A stretch of DNA of 64,000 nt from Afipia sp. (GTDB lineage: Bacteria; Pseudomonadota; Alphaproteobacteria; Rhizobiales; Xanthobacteraceae), in assembly GCA_024707075.1 (NCBI GenBank), contig JANQAK010000003.1, positions 806,001 to 870,000 on the forward strand, given 5' to 3'. The notes beneath the pieces were generated by a model that was not told the origin of the DNA, made no database searches, and saw nothing but the letters and a program-made list of their open reading frames with translations. The translations under genes were made by a program, and so were the position numbers. Of this stretch, positions 29,574-38,442 are shown piece after piece. Within the stretch, counting starts at the first letter, position 1, and every line of letters begins with the position of its first letter.

Positions 29574-30836
29574 CTAGCTTCCGGACGCCGCGCGGTCGAT
29601 GAACAGGCTGCCCCGGGTTACGATCTGCTCGCCGGGGGAGAGATTGCCCTTCGCCTCGACAAGATCGCCGTTGGTGAGACCAACCTTGATCTGGCGCAGT
29701 TCGATGGACTTGTCGTCGCGCACGACCCAGACCCGGACCTGATCGCCTTCATAGATCAGCGCCTGCTTCGGCACGCCGACCCCGGAGCGGTCGCCCGCGG
29801 AATAGATCGTGACGTTGGCGAACATCTCCGGCTTCAGCGCCCCACCGGGATTGTCGATGGTGGCGCGCACCATCAGCCGGCGTGAAGCCGGGTCGATGGC
29901 CGCCGAGACATAGTTGATGCGCGCGGTCATCGTGCGTCCGGGGTACGCCAGCACGCTGAACGCGATCTCCTGCCCGACCTCGACGTCCGGCGCTTCGGTC
30001 TCGCGCACGAAGGCGGTGAGCCACACCGTGGACAAATCGCCGATCACGAACACCGGATCGCTCGCGCCGGCATTGACATATTGTCCGGGTCCGACTTTCC
30101 GCTGCACCACCGTGCCCGCGATCGGCGCGACGATCGTCGTCTCCGGATCGATCCGGCCCTTGTCCTGAAACGTCGTGATCGCAGCGTCGCTGAGGCCGAG
30201 AATGCGAAGGCGGTTGCGCGCGGCCTGCAAAGCAGTCTCGCTCGAGCGCATGTCGTTCTGCGCGGAGATCAGCGCGGCCTGCGACTGCTGATAATCCTTC
30301 AGCGGCACGGCCTTGCCGTCATAGAGATCGTGGGCGCGCTTGTCCTGGATCTGCGCCAGTTCGAGCTGCGACTTGGCCTTGTTGTAGCCGGTCACCGCCG
30401 TGATGAAATCGTTCTGCGCCTGAACGTTGTCCGGGGCCTCGATGACGAACAGCGATTGCCCTTGCGCTACCCGATCGCCGGGCCGCGCCAGCAGCTTGGT
30501 GACACGTCCCGCATAGGGTGAGAATACCGGCGTCGCGCGATCCTCATCGACTGCGATCTTGCCTTCGGTGACATGCTCGGCGCGGAACGCGCGCTCCACC
30601 ACCGGCTGCACAGTCAGGCTGGCCCATTCCGCAGGCGTCGGCGTGTAGCGCAGCAGCCCCTTCCGCGACTGGCTGGAAATATCGGAGTGATCTTTCGGCG
30701 CGGACGCCACGCGGGTGAGACCGAAGACCGCCGCGCCGGCAAGCACGACAAGGCCGGCACCAAGGGCCAGCCGTCGCCGGGGCATAGCCTGAACCCTGGC
30801 AATCAAAGTGTTCGATCTGGTTGTCTTCTCAGTCAT
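29574..30836 (-). CDS. RND efflux periplasmic adaptor subunit (CusB/CzcB-like)
   Basis: This HlyD-type membrane-fusion protein links the RND pump to an outer-membrane duct. ATG 30836 gives 420 residues; an in-frame GTG at 30893 is possible. A membrane anchor (RRLALGAGLVVLAGAAVFGLTR) is followed by a first barrel-sandwich half (FSPYAGRVTKLLARPGDRVAQG, about 95-115), a helical hairpin (DFITAVTGYNKAKSQLELAQI…), the second half (IVAPIAGTVVQRKVGPGQ) and beta-barrel/membrane-proximal domains. No His/Met-rich metal-binding extension is seen at the N terminus. It is first gene of the adaptor-pump pair; the upstream region has no recognisable metal-regulator gene. Confidence 0.9.
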   Translation of the reverse strand: MTEKTTRSNTLIARVQAMPRRRLALGAGLVVLAGAAVFGLTRVASAPKDHSDISSQSRKGLLRYTPTPAEWASLTVQPVVERAFRAEHVTEGKIAVDEDRATPVFSPYAGRVTKLLARPGDRVAQGQSLFVIEAPDNVQAQNDFITAVTGYNKAKSQLELAQIQDKRAHDLYDGKAVPLKDYQQSQAALISAQNDMRSSETALQAARNRLRILGLSDAAITTFQDKGRIDPETTIVAPIAGTVVQRKVGPGQYVNAGASDPVFVIGDLSTVWLTAFVRETEAPDVEVGQEIAFSVLAYPGRTMTARINYVSAAIDPASRRLMVRATIDNPGGALKPEMFANVTIYSAGDRSGVGVPKQALIYEGDQVRVWVVRDDKSIELRQIKVGLTNGDLVEAKGNLSPGEQIVTRGSLFIDRAASGS

Positions 30837-31167
30837 GCAATAACCAGTGATTCCTGCGACAGGCAGCCGCACCCTGCCAGCTAATAGTTCCACTTTCCTG
30901 CCGAGGACAATCGAAAACAGCCGGGCGGAACATTATTTTCAGTTAACGTCAACCGCGTGTTGACCACACCGGTTCGTGGGAACCGAGCGGCATGGCTGGA
31001 CGCGCCCGGAACACAGGCGTCACTGACATCACAGCCGTGTGACGGACGCTTGCAGTGCACCAAAACCGGATAGTTTTCCTCGATAAACGGCAAAATCTCG
31101 TCCGCCGTGAGGTCGGCCGCAACCAAGCCGCCTGGCTGGCCTCAAGAGGACGAGACGGTGCATCCCT
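30837..31167. other. Intergenic region, no supported gene
   Basis: This 331-base gap lies between the adaptor start and the dnaE2 stop (both minus strand). It should hold the promoter of the efflux pair. A small hairpin (CGGTTC/GAACCG, 30968-30983) is visible. A minus-strand frame near 31030-31126 encodes a DEILPFIEENYPVL segment slightly reminiscent of DUF433-type antitoxin proteins, but it has no start codon, no Shine-Dalgarno and degenerates after 30 codons, so it is not annotated as a gene. Confidence 0.5.
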
Positions 31168-34100
31168 CTAATGAAAATCCCGGGAGCGCGGCAGGATGCG
31201 GACATTGCGCGGATGGCGCATCTTGTGCGGCGGAGCGCCGTCACGCACGGGCAGTTCATCCTCCAGCGGCTCGATCACATTGGCGCCGTCGGGCACCGCA
31301 TGCTTGCCGCTCAACGCGTCGTTGGCGAGAGACATCAAGTCATGCGAGCGGTCGAACAGCCGCTCGGCCACCAGATGCACCACCTTGTCCAGACTGCTCT
31401 GGATCGTTCCCTGCACCTCGATCAGCCGCGCGCCCATCACCTCCTTGCGGAATTTTTCCATCACCTTCGGCCACACCACGATATTGGCGATGCCGGTCTC
31501 GTCCTCCAGCGTCATGAACACCACACCCTTGGAACTGCCCGGCCGCTGCCGCACCAGCACCACGCCGGCGCAGCGCACGCGCTGCTTGTCGTTGGCGTGG
31601 GAGACTTTGTCGCACGCGATTACACCTTCACGCGCAAACATCCGCCGCAGGAACTCCATCGGATGTCCCTTCAATGACAGGCGGATGGTCTGATAATCGG
31701 CCACCACCTGCTCCGGCAGTGGCATGATGGGCAGCGGCTGCGCGGCCTCGTCCGGCTGCTCGCGCGCCGCCGTGCTCTCGAACAGCGGCAGCGACACATC
31801 GTCCGGCAGGCGGCGCACCGTCCACAAAGCCTCGCGGCGGTCGAGGCCGAGCGAGCGGAACGCATCGGCATCGGCCAGCAGGATCAGCGCGCGCTTTGGC
31901 AATCTCGTTTCGCGGGCGAAGTCTTCCAGTGACGTGAATGGCTTTCGCGCGCGCGCGGCGACAATGCGCTGGTCCCAGTAATCCTTGCGCGGCTTTGTCC
32001 TGCTGTCGGGAGCGGCCTGCTTGGCCCGATCCAGTTCCTCATCGACATCGAACACCTCGAATCCGTCGATCTGCCGGAAACCGAGCCGCATGGCGCAATA
32101 ATCCCCGCTCCGGCCCTCCAGCACATTCTGCCCGAAGCTGCGCGACACATCGATCTCGCGCACCTCGACCTTATTCTTGCGCGCATCGCCGACGATCTGC
32201 GCAGGCGCATAGAAACCCATCGGCTGCGAATTCAGCAGGCCGCAGCAGAAGGCGTCGGGATGATAGTGCTTGAGCCATGACGAGACATAGACAAGCTGCG
32301 CGAAAGCAGCGGCATGGCTTTCGGGGAAACCGTAGCTGCCAAAACCCTTGATCTGGTCGAAACAACTATTGGCGAATGCCGGATCGTAGCCGCGCGCCTT
32401 CATGCGGCCAACCATGCGTTCTTCAAATTTCGGCATCGTGCCGACATTGCGGAATGTCGCCATCGCGCGGCGCAGACCGTTGGCTTCCTCGGATGTGAAT
32501 TCCGCCGCGACCATCGCGATCCGCATCGCCTGTTCCTGAAACAACGGCACGCCGAGTGTCTTGTGCAGCACGTTGCGAAGTTCGTCCGGATCGCCGCCTT
32601 TCGGATAGGGATAGTCGATCTCCTCCGGCTTCATCTTCCTGCGTTTCAGATAGGGATGCACCATGTTGCCCTGGATCGGTCCGGGCCGCACGATGGCGAC
32701 CTCGATGACGAGATCGTAGAAGGTGCGCGGTTTGAGGCGCGGCAGCATGTTCATCTGCGCCCGGCTCTCGACCTGGAACACGCCGAGGGATTCGCCCCGG
32801 CACAGCATGTCGAAGACTGGACCGCTGTCGTCATTCTCCGCCTTGATGTCGGCGAGTTCGTACCGCTCGCCTTTATGCGCCTCGATCAGATCGAAGCACT
32901 TGCGGATGCAGGTCAGCATGCCGAGCGCCAGCACATCGACCTTCATCATGCGCAGCGCGTCGATGTCGTCCTTGTCCCACTCAATGAAGGTGCGATCGTC
33001 CATCGCGGCATTGCCGATGGGCACATAGGTGTCGAGCCGGTCCTGCGTCAGCACATAGCCGCCGACATGCTGCGACAGATGCCGCGGAAATTCGATCAGT
33101 TCGGTGGCAAGTTCGACGGCGCGGCGGATCATCCCGTTCTGCGGATCGAACCCGGCCTGCCTGATCTGCATGTCGCTGACGGTGTCGCCCCAGCTTCCCC
33201 ACACCGTATCGGCCAGCGCTGCGGTGACATCCTCCGTCAGGCCCAGCGCCTTGCCGACATCGCGGATGGCGCTGCGCGGCCGGTAATGGATGACGGTGGC
33301 GACGATCGCCGCGCGATGGCGGCCGTAGCGCCGGTAGACATATTGCATCACCTCCTCGCGGCGCGAATGCTCGAAATCGACATCGATGTCGGGCGGCTCA
33401 AGGCGTTCTTCCGAGATGAAGCGCTCGAACAGCACGTCGGTCTCGGCCGGGTTCACCGAGGTAATGCCGAGCACGTAGCACACCGCGGAATTCGCCGCGG
33501 AGCCACGCCCCTGACACAAAATATCCTGCGAGCGTGCGTAATGAACGATGTCGTGGACGGTCAGGAAATAGTGAGCGTACTTGAGCTTCTCGATCAGCCG
33601 CAGTTCTTTATTGAGCGTCCCGCGCAACTTGTCGTCGATTCCATCGGGGAAGCATTTTGCGACGCCCGCCCATGTCAGGTCTTCAAGGTGTCCTTGCGCC
33701 GTCTTGCCCGGCGGCACCGGCTCGTCGGGATACTGATATTTCAACTGATCGAGCGTGAACGTGATGCGGTCGGCGAAGCGCATCGTTTCCTCGATCGCCT
33801 CGGGCAGATCGCGGAACAGCCGCGCCATCTCGTAACCTGGCTTCATGTGCCGCTCGGCATTGGCCTGAAGTTTCTTGCCGATGGCATGGATCGTGGTCTT
33901 TTCCAGAATGCAGGTCAGCACATCCTGCAACGGCCGCCGCGCGGGATGGTGGTACAGCACCTCGTTGGTCGCCAGCAGCGGCACGCGGGCGGTCGCGGCG
34001 ATGCGCTGGAGTTTCGCCAAACGTCGCGTGTCGTCGCCACGATAGAGCAGGCTCGCCGCGAGCCAGACTCCATCGGCGCTGCCGCGTTTCAGCCGCTCTA

Positions 34101-34533
34101 GCACCTTCAGCACTGTCGCCACCTCGAAGCGATGCGGCAGCGTCAGAACTAGCAACTGGCCTTCGGCGAAATCCAAGAGGTCATCGAGCGTGAGATGGCA
34201 CTCGCCCTTCTCCGCCTTGAGCTTGCCGCGGGTCAGCAACCGGCAGAGGCGGCCATAGGCGGCGCGGTCGCGCGGATAGACCAGAATGTCCGGTGTGCCG
34301 TCGATGAAGACGAGGCGCGAACCGATCAGCAGTTTCGGCTTGTGGATGACCTCGGGATTCTCAAGTTCCTTGTAGGCGCGCACCACCCCGGCCAGCGTGT
34401 TGCGGTCGGCGATGCCGATCGCCGGCAGCCGAAGCTCGCTGGCCTGATGCACATATTCCTGCGGCTGCGAGCCGCCGCGCAGGAACGAGAAATTCGTCGT
34501 GATGCCGATTTCCGCATACTCGGTGGCTTTCAT
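31168..34533 (-). CDS. dnaE2: Error-prone DNA polymerase DnaE2 (ImuC)
   Basis: This is the C-family DNA polymerase of the SOS mutasome and performs translesion synthesis with ImuB. The ATG at 34533 overlaps the corrected imuB stop (ATGA), which favours it over an upstream ATG at 34557, and gives 1121 residues. The N-terminal PHP domain is present (YAEIGITTNFSFLRGGS). The polymerase core carries PDIDVDF at 381-387, with two of the three catalytic aspartates. Helix-hairpin-helix and OB-fold parts follow (KGVVFMTLEDETGIANIVVWP near the C terminus). It lacks the long clamp-loader-binding tail of replicative DnaE. It is third in the LexA-controlled imuA-imuB-dnaE2 operon. Confidence 0.97.
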   Translation of the reverse strand: MKATEYAEIGITTNFSFLRGGSQPQEYVHQASELRLPAIGIADRNTLAGVVRAYKELENPEVIHKPKLLIGSRLVFIDGTPDILVYPRDRAAYGRLCRLLTRGKLKAEKGECHLTLDDLLDFAEGQLLVLTLPHRFEVATVLKVLERLKRGSADGVWLAASLLYRGDDTRRLAKLQRIAATARVPLLATNEVLYHHPARRPLQDVLTCILEKTTIHAIGKKLQANAERHMKPGYEMARLFRDLPEAIEETMRFADRITFTLDQLKYQYPDEPVPPGKTAQGHLEDLTWAGVAKCFPDGIDDKLRGTLNKELRLIEKLKYAHYFLTVHDIVHYARSQDILCQGRGSAANSAVCYVLGITSVNPAETDVLFERFISEERLEPPDIDVDFEHSRREEVMQYVYRRYGRHRAAIVATVIHYRPRSAIRDVGKALGLTEDVTAALADTVWGSWGDTVSDMQIRQAGFDPQNGMIRRAVELATELIEFPRHLSQHVGGYVLTQDRLDTYVPIGNAAMDDRTFIEWDKDDIDALRMMKVDVLALGMLTCIRKCFDLIEAHKGERYELADIKAENDDSGPVFDMLCRGESLGVFQVESRAQMNMLPRLKPRTFYDLVIEVAIVRPGPIQGNMVHPYLKRRKMKPEEIDYPYPKGGDPDELRNVLHKTLGVPLFQEQAMRIAMVAAEFTSEEANGLRRAMATFRNVGTMPKFEERMVGRMKARGYDPAFANSCFDQIKGFGSYGFPESHAAAFAQLVYVSSWLKHYHPDAFCCGLLNSQPMGFYAPAQIVGDARKNKVEVREIDVSRSFGQNVLEGRSGDYCAMRLGFRQIDGFEVFDVDEELDRAKQAAPDSRTKPRKDYWDQRIVAARARKPFTSLEDFARETRLPKRALILLADADAFRSLGLDRREALWTVRRLPDDVSLPLFESTAAREQPDEAAQPLPIMPLPEQVVADYQTIRLSLKGHPMEFLRRMFAREGVIACDKVSHANDKQRVRCAGVVLVRQRPGSSKGVVFMTLEDETGIANIVVWPKVMEKFRKEVMGARLIEVQGTIQSSLDKVVHLVAERLFDRSHDLMSLANDALSGKHAVPDGANVIEPLEDELPVRDGAPPHKMRHPRNVRILPRSRDFH

Positions 34534-36135
34534 GCGAACAGTCCATGCACGAACCATCTGGGTTGAACGGGTTCGCCTTTTTCGGTGGCGAGTTCGCTGC
34601 CATAGAGGCCATCACGATAGATCCAGAAACGCAGGCCCTCCGCATCCTCGACGCGGAAATAATCGCGTGTGAGCGTCGCCTCCTCGCGCTTCCACCATTC
34701 CATCGCGATGCGTTCGGGGCCTTCCACCCGCACCACGGCATGGGTCGCGCGCCGCCATGTGAAACGGCGCGGCGGTCCGTCGGGCACCGTCGCGAACGGC
34801 ACATCGATGACTTCCGGCCGCTCGAACAGACGCAGGGGTCGCAACGGCGGCTTCGCCTTCGGCGCGTTCGGACCATTCGGTAACGGACGCCGCAGCGAGA
34901 TATTGCTGCGCGGGCGCAGCCATGACCACGCGTTCCGGAATGTGCGTGTCCTGCGGCAGATGCACCACGACGCGCCTGCCGCCGAGGCGCGCGGCGAGAC
35001 GGTCGATCAGCGCGGCCACCTCGTCGTTGTCCTGCGCGCGGGTGTCGAAATCGCGTTGCTCCTGCACCACGATCTCGACATGGCTGGCGGACAGGCGGAT
35101 CAGATCGAATCCGAAGCCGGGATCGAGCGGATCGGCCAATGCATCCAGCCGCTCGCGAAACAGCCGATCGATCACATTGACCCGCGTCACCGGCCGCCCA
35201 GCATCCACCGTGATGGCGCGCACCGCGCCGTCAGTGCGGAAGAAACTCGCCTCCAGCCGCCGCGCGCCCTTGCCCTGCTTGTCCATCGCCGCGACCAGCA
35301 TCTGGGCCAAACCTGACAGAATGGATGCGATCACGGTGTCGGTGGCGACCGGCTCGGGGAAACGCTTCTCCACCATGAAATCCGGCAGCGGCTTGCGCGG
35401 GCTGATCGGAGCATCAGTCTGCCCCAGCGCCTGCTGCAACAGGCTGGTGAACGCAGCACCGAACCGCGCGGTGATCTCGTGCGGCGCGCGCGCGGCGACA
35501 TCGCCGATGGTCTTGAGCCCGGCGCGGCGCAGGCCCCGCGTGATCGCATCGTCGGCGCCGAGCGCGAACACCGGCAGCGAACTGACAGCACACACCTCCT
35601 CGCTATCCGGCACAATGCAGCTTCGCACAGCGTGCGTCAGGGTGCGCGCGCAGGCCGGCGTGCTGGCGATCGCCGCGTTGACGATGAAACCCTGCCGGTC
35701 GAGCGCCGCGCAGACCGTGCGCAGCATCAAAGCCTCGCCGCCAAACAGATGCGCGCAGCCGCTGATGTCGAGCAGCAGGCCATGCGGCGGATCGAGCGCG
35801 ACCAGCGGCGTGAAGCGGTCGCACCAGTCGGCGATGTCGCCGAGCAGTTTTGCGTCCGCCGCCTCGTCGGCGTCGAACACCTGCACATCGGGACAGACTG
35901 CGCGCGCATTCGCCAGCGGCAGACCGACTTCAAGGCCGATCCGCGCGGCGGCATCGTTCAGCGCAGTGATTTGCAGCGCGTTGTTCAGCTTACCGACGAC
36001 CACGCAGGGACGCGCATCATCCGGCGCGTCGTCGCCCGGCAATCGCTTCAAGCGGTCGGTCGACAGGCGCGGCAGCCACAGGCTGAGGATACGCCGAGTC
36101 CTTATGGAAGATGCCTTCACGGAAGAGGCCCTCAT
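34530..36135 (-). CDS. imuB: ImuB, Y-family-like mutasome hub, single-base frameshift
   Basis: ImuB is a catalytically inactive Y-family polymerase relative that bridges ImuA, DnaE2 and the beta clamp. ATG 36135 starts the protein at the typical RRILSLWLPRLSTDRLKR. The palm region shows LLLDISGCAHLFGGE. Near 34912-34914 (GGG on the plus strand) one extra base shifts the frame; unbroken reading would end at 34612 with an Arg/Gly/Pro-rich tail. Removing a base restores the conserved C terminus (PPRRFTWRRATHAVVRVEG…, TRDYFRVEDAEG, PRWFVHGLFA) and ends exactly at the ATGA junction with dnaE2. The corrected length is 534 residues. It overlaps imuA by 119 bp. Confidence 0.9.
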
Positions 36136-36811
36136 CACATTTCCACTCCATGATCCATCGTCCGGTCTGGCCGTGACGGTTGCGAACAAGTTGGGCGTCC
36201 AGCATCGGCCCGCCCCACGCCTCCACCGCAGGCGACGACGGCGCGGCACGCACCACCCAGCGGGTTTCCGCCGTGCTGGCGGACGGCATCGCCGCCGTGC
36301 GCAACACCAGACACGCGACGTTCGAGGCGCGCGCGGCGAGTGTCAGCCTGCGGCTCGCGACCAGATCCAGCGCACGCACCTCGCCCCACACATCCAGCAC
36401 CACCGCGCCGAGCGCGTCGCAGGCCAGCGCATCGGCCGCCGCGCGCAGTGCGGTCTCGGCGTCTGCCGCGCACACCGTCACCAGCAGGCGCGGATCGAGG
36501 CCGAGGTCGTTGAGACCGCTCATCGACAGCACGCCGGATTCGAGTTCGGTGAAATCCTGCCGCACCCACACCAGCGGCCGCCGCCCCGCCAGGCGATGCG
36601 CAAGACCGGCGATGAAACCCGTCGCCGCCGCGCCATGGCGTCCGCCTTCGGCGAACACCTCGTGCAGCGCGCCCCGCGCCAGCCCGCCCTGCAACGTCGC
36701 GTCCGCACCGGCATGGCCGAGCGCCACGCGCGCAAGCGCATCCGCCTCGCCTTCGAGGCGGCCGATGGTCCCCCGCAGGGACGCAAGCGTGCTCATGCGC
36801 GCGCTCAACAT
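36017..36811 (-). CDS. imuA: ImuA, RecA-like mutasome component
   Basis: ImuA is a RecA-fold-related protein that works with ImuB and DnaE2 in damage-induced mutagenesis. ATG 36811 has AGGAG six bases upstream and gives 264 residues. Visible segments match the family: GALHEVFAEGGRHGAAATGF near the N terminus, LVWVRQDFTELESGVL, and the C-terminal RNRHGQTGRWIMEWKCDEGLF. The P-loop is degenerate, as is usual. The tail after LFREG (about 30 residues) lies over the imuB start, making an unusually long 119-bp overlap. A LexA box lies 58 bp upstream of the start. Confidence 0.92.
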   Translation of the reverse strand: MLSARMSTLASLRGTIGRLEGEADALARVALGHAGADATLQGGLARGALHEVFAEGGRHGAAATGFIAGLAHRLAGRRPLVWVRQDFTELESGVLSMSGLNDLGLDPRLLVTVCAADAETALRAAADALACDALGAVVLDVWGEVRALDLVASRRLTLAARASNVACLVLRTAAMPSASTAETRWVVRAAPSSPAVEAWGGPMLDAQLVRNRHGQTGRWIMEWKCDEGLFREGIFHKDSAYPQPVAAAPVDRPLEAIAGRRRAG

Positions 36812-36868
36812 GCGCCGCTCCTGACAGTCCGGTTCGTCACCCACTTGAAATGGGTGATGCGCTCATTT

Positions 36869-36883
36869 GTTCATGATATGTTC
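36869..36883 (-). promoter_or_regulatory. LexA (SOS) box, alphaproteobacterial type
   Basis: The sequence GTTCATGATATGTTC on the plus strand (GAAC-N7-GAAC on the minus) is a perfect match to the GTTC-N7-GTTC operator of alphaproteobacterial LexA. It lies 58 bp upstream of imuA and 168 bp upstream of udgX in the shared divergent region, so it should repress imuA-imuB-dnaE2 until DNA damage and could also affect udgX. Confidence 0.88.
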
Positions 36884-37050
36884 TAATATAAAGCTAAGGT
36901 GCGGTGGAGAGTCAACTGAAAGTCTGAGGTTGATTTTTCGGCAATGAAACAAACGGCTTAGGGCAGGAACCGCCAACAGCCTTCCAGATTGATCTTTCAC
37001 AACGACGACATGCGTCCGGCAGCGATGATGGAAAAGATAGAAGGATGACC

Positions 37051-37689
37051 ATGCAGCCCACCGTGCGGACTCCTGCCCCCGAAAGCCTCGCCGCCCTTCG
37101 CGCAGAGGCCGCCCATTGCCGCGCCTGTCATCTGTGGAAGGACGCGACCCAGACCGTATTCGGCGAAGGCCCGAGCCATGCGCCGATCATGCTGGTGGGC
37201 GAGCAGCCCGGTGACAAGGAAGACCTCGCCGGCAAGCCGTTCGTCGGCCCCGCCGGTCAGGTGCTCAACCGCGCGCTGGAAGAAGCCGGCATCGATCGCG
37301 ACAAGGTCTATGTGACCAACGCGGTGAAGCATTTCAAATTCGTGCCGCGCGGAAAATTCCGCTTGCACCAGAAACCGACCACGCCGGAGATTAGGGCGTG
37401 CCGGCCGTGGTACGAGCGCGAGCTTGCGGCTATCAAACCCGCGCTGGTGGTGGCGATGGGGGCGACGGCCGCGCAAAGCGTGTTCGGCAAGATCACGCCG
37501 ATCGGCAAGAACCGCGGCCACCTGATCGATCTCGAGGAAGCCGGGAACGAGACCAAGGCGCTGGTGACGGTGCATCCGTCCTACCTGCTGCGCCTGCCGG
37601 ATGAAGAGTCCAAGGCGCGCGAGTATGCGAACTTCGTGAAAGACATGAAGATCGCAGCGGCGTTCCTGCACAAGCTGAAAGCTGCGTGA
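37051..37689 (+). CDS. udgX: UdgX-type uracil-DNA glycosylase/uracil-DNA binding protein
   Basis: This 4Fe-4S UDG-superfamily protein belongs to the UdgX branch, which forms a covalent bond with the abasic deoxyribose left after uracil excision, through a histidine in a surface loop. ATG 37051 is preferred because AAGG lies six bases away; the ATG at 37045 abuts that box. With 212 residues the motifs are GEQPGDKED (50-58), KPFVGPAGQ, the R-loop FRLHQKP with His106 as the covalent residue, and HPSYLLR near the C terminus. Cys23, Cys26 and Cys117 are among the cluster ligands. It is divergent from the SOS mutasome operon; a role in uracil tolerance or repair is inferred. Confidence 0.9.
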   Translation: MQPTVRTPAPESLAALRAEAAHCRACHLWKDATQTVFGEGPSHAPIMLVGEQPGDKEDLAGKPFVGPAGQVLNRALEEAGIDRDKVYVTNAVKHFKFVPRGKFRLHQKPTTPEIRACRPWYERELAAIKPALVVAMGATAAQSVFGKITPIGKNRGHLIDLEEAGNETKALVTVHPSYLLRLPDEESKAREYANFVKDMKIAAAFLHKLKAA

Positions 37690-37712
37690 TTTTTTCACCG
37701 CAGCGCTGTCAG

Positions 37713-37820
37713 CCTCATGGTGAGGAGCGCGGCTCTTGCCGCGCGTCTCGAACCATGAGGCATGACGGTAGCCCTCATCCTTCGAGACGCGACCCCAAAA
37801 GGCCGCTCCTCAGGATGAAG
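37713..37820. repeat. Intergenic palindromic repeat (CTCATGGTGAGGAGCG family)
   Basis: It contains three nested inverted pairs: CCTCATGGT (37713-37721) with 37752-37760, GAGGAGCG (37722-37729) with 37804-37811, and GCGTCTCGA (37743-37751) with 37782-37790. The element fills the space between the convergent udgX and DUF892 stops. Its arms match a dispersed intergenic palindrome that I remember as common in Bradyrhizobium and Rhodopseudomonas genomes. It is different in sequence from the repeats at 22.7 and 61.1 kb. Confidence 0.8.
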
Positions 37821-37845
37821 GAATGGCGACTTTCAGAGCATTGCA

Positions 37846-38349
37846 TCACGCCGCCAGCGCTTCGGAATTCACCGCACCCAGGGCAAGCGACGTCAGAGCC
37901 TCGTCAGTCTTGTGTTCCTGTTGCAGCGTTTCATCGAGCAGCCGCACCGCCTCGGCCATGCCGAGCTTGGTGGCCCACGCCTTCAGGGTTCCGTAGCGCG
38001 CGATTTCGTAATGCTCGACCGCCTGCGCCGCCGCCAGCAATCCGGCGTCGAGCGCTTCGGTTCCCTTGTACTCCGTCATGATCTCCTTGCCTTCGTCGAG
38101 AATGCCGACGATGGCGTCGCAGGTCTTGCCGCGCGCGGGCTTGTCGAGCAATTCGAAAATCTTTTCCAGCCGCTCTACCTGACCTTCGGTTTCGCCCTCG
38201 TGCTTTTCGAAAGCCGCGCGCAGATCGTCGGAATGGACGGCCTTCGCCATCTTCGGCAGTGCCTTCAGAATATGTTTCTCGGCGAAGTAGATATCCTTGA
38301 GGGTATCGAGAAAGAGGTCGTTGAGATCCTTGTCTTTCGCTGTAGGCAT
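37846..38349 (-). CDS. DUF892 ferritin-like stress protein (YciE/YciF family)
   Basis: This 167-residue four-helix-bundle protein of the DUF892 (YciE/YciF) ferritin-like family has metal-ligand Glu/His patterns in successive helices (YFAEKHILKALPKMA, EKHEGETEGQVERLE, AVEHYEIARYGTL, LLDETLQQEHKTDEAL), as in di-iron ferritin-like folds. Function is unproven; relatives are induced by osmotic or general stress. A GGAAC-N16-CGTT promoter at 38395-38419, 46 bp upstream of the start, predicts control by the EcfG-PhyR general stress response, which fits. It is a single gene, converging on udgX across a palindromic repeat. Confidence 0.92.
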   Translation of the reverse strand: MPTAKDKDLNDLFLDTLKDIYFAEKHILKALPKMAKAVHSDDLRAAFEKHEGETEGQVERLEKIFELLDKPARGKTCDAIVGILDEGKEIMTEYKGTEALDAGLLAAAQAVEHYEIARYGTLKAWATKLGMAEAVRLLDETLQQEHKTDEALTSLALGAVNSEALAA

Positions 38350-38394
38350 GATGTTCTCACTCCGGTTGACGGTGACGGGGTCTTCCCGCCTCTC

Positions 38395-38419
38395 AACGCG
38401 ACGTGATGCGCTTCGTTCC
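38395..38419 (-). promoter_or_regulatory. Putative EcfG general-stress promoter
   Basis: On the minus strand GGAAC is separated by exactly 16 bases from CGTT, matching the GGAAC-N16/17-CGTT consensus of alphaproteobacterial EcfG. It stands 46 bp before the DUF892 start codon, so the leader would be about 40 nt. The next upstream gene (M20 amidohydrolase) ends at 38443, so this promoter gives DUF892 its own stress control. Confidence 0.75.
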
Positions 38420-38442
38420 TGCGTAAAACGGTTCCGCAGAAA

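Noticed and set aside
26501..29602. Two long plus-strand frames (514 and 466 codons) opposite the RND pump
   Set aside because: They are Arg/His/Asp-rich shadows of the GC-rich pump gene, with no start signals and no recognisable domain.
30881..31126. Possible small minus-strand gene with a DEILPFIEENYPVL segment
   Set aside because: It has only a TTG start without a ribosome site, the resemblance to DUF433 is short and weak, and the rest of the frame is non-descript.
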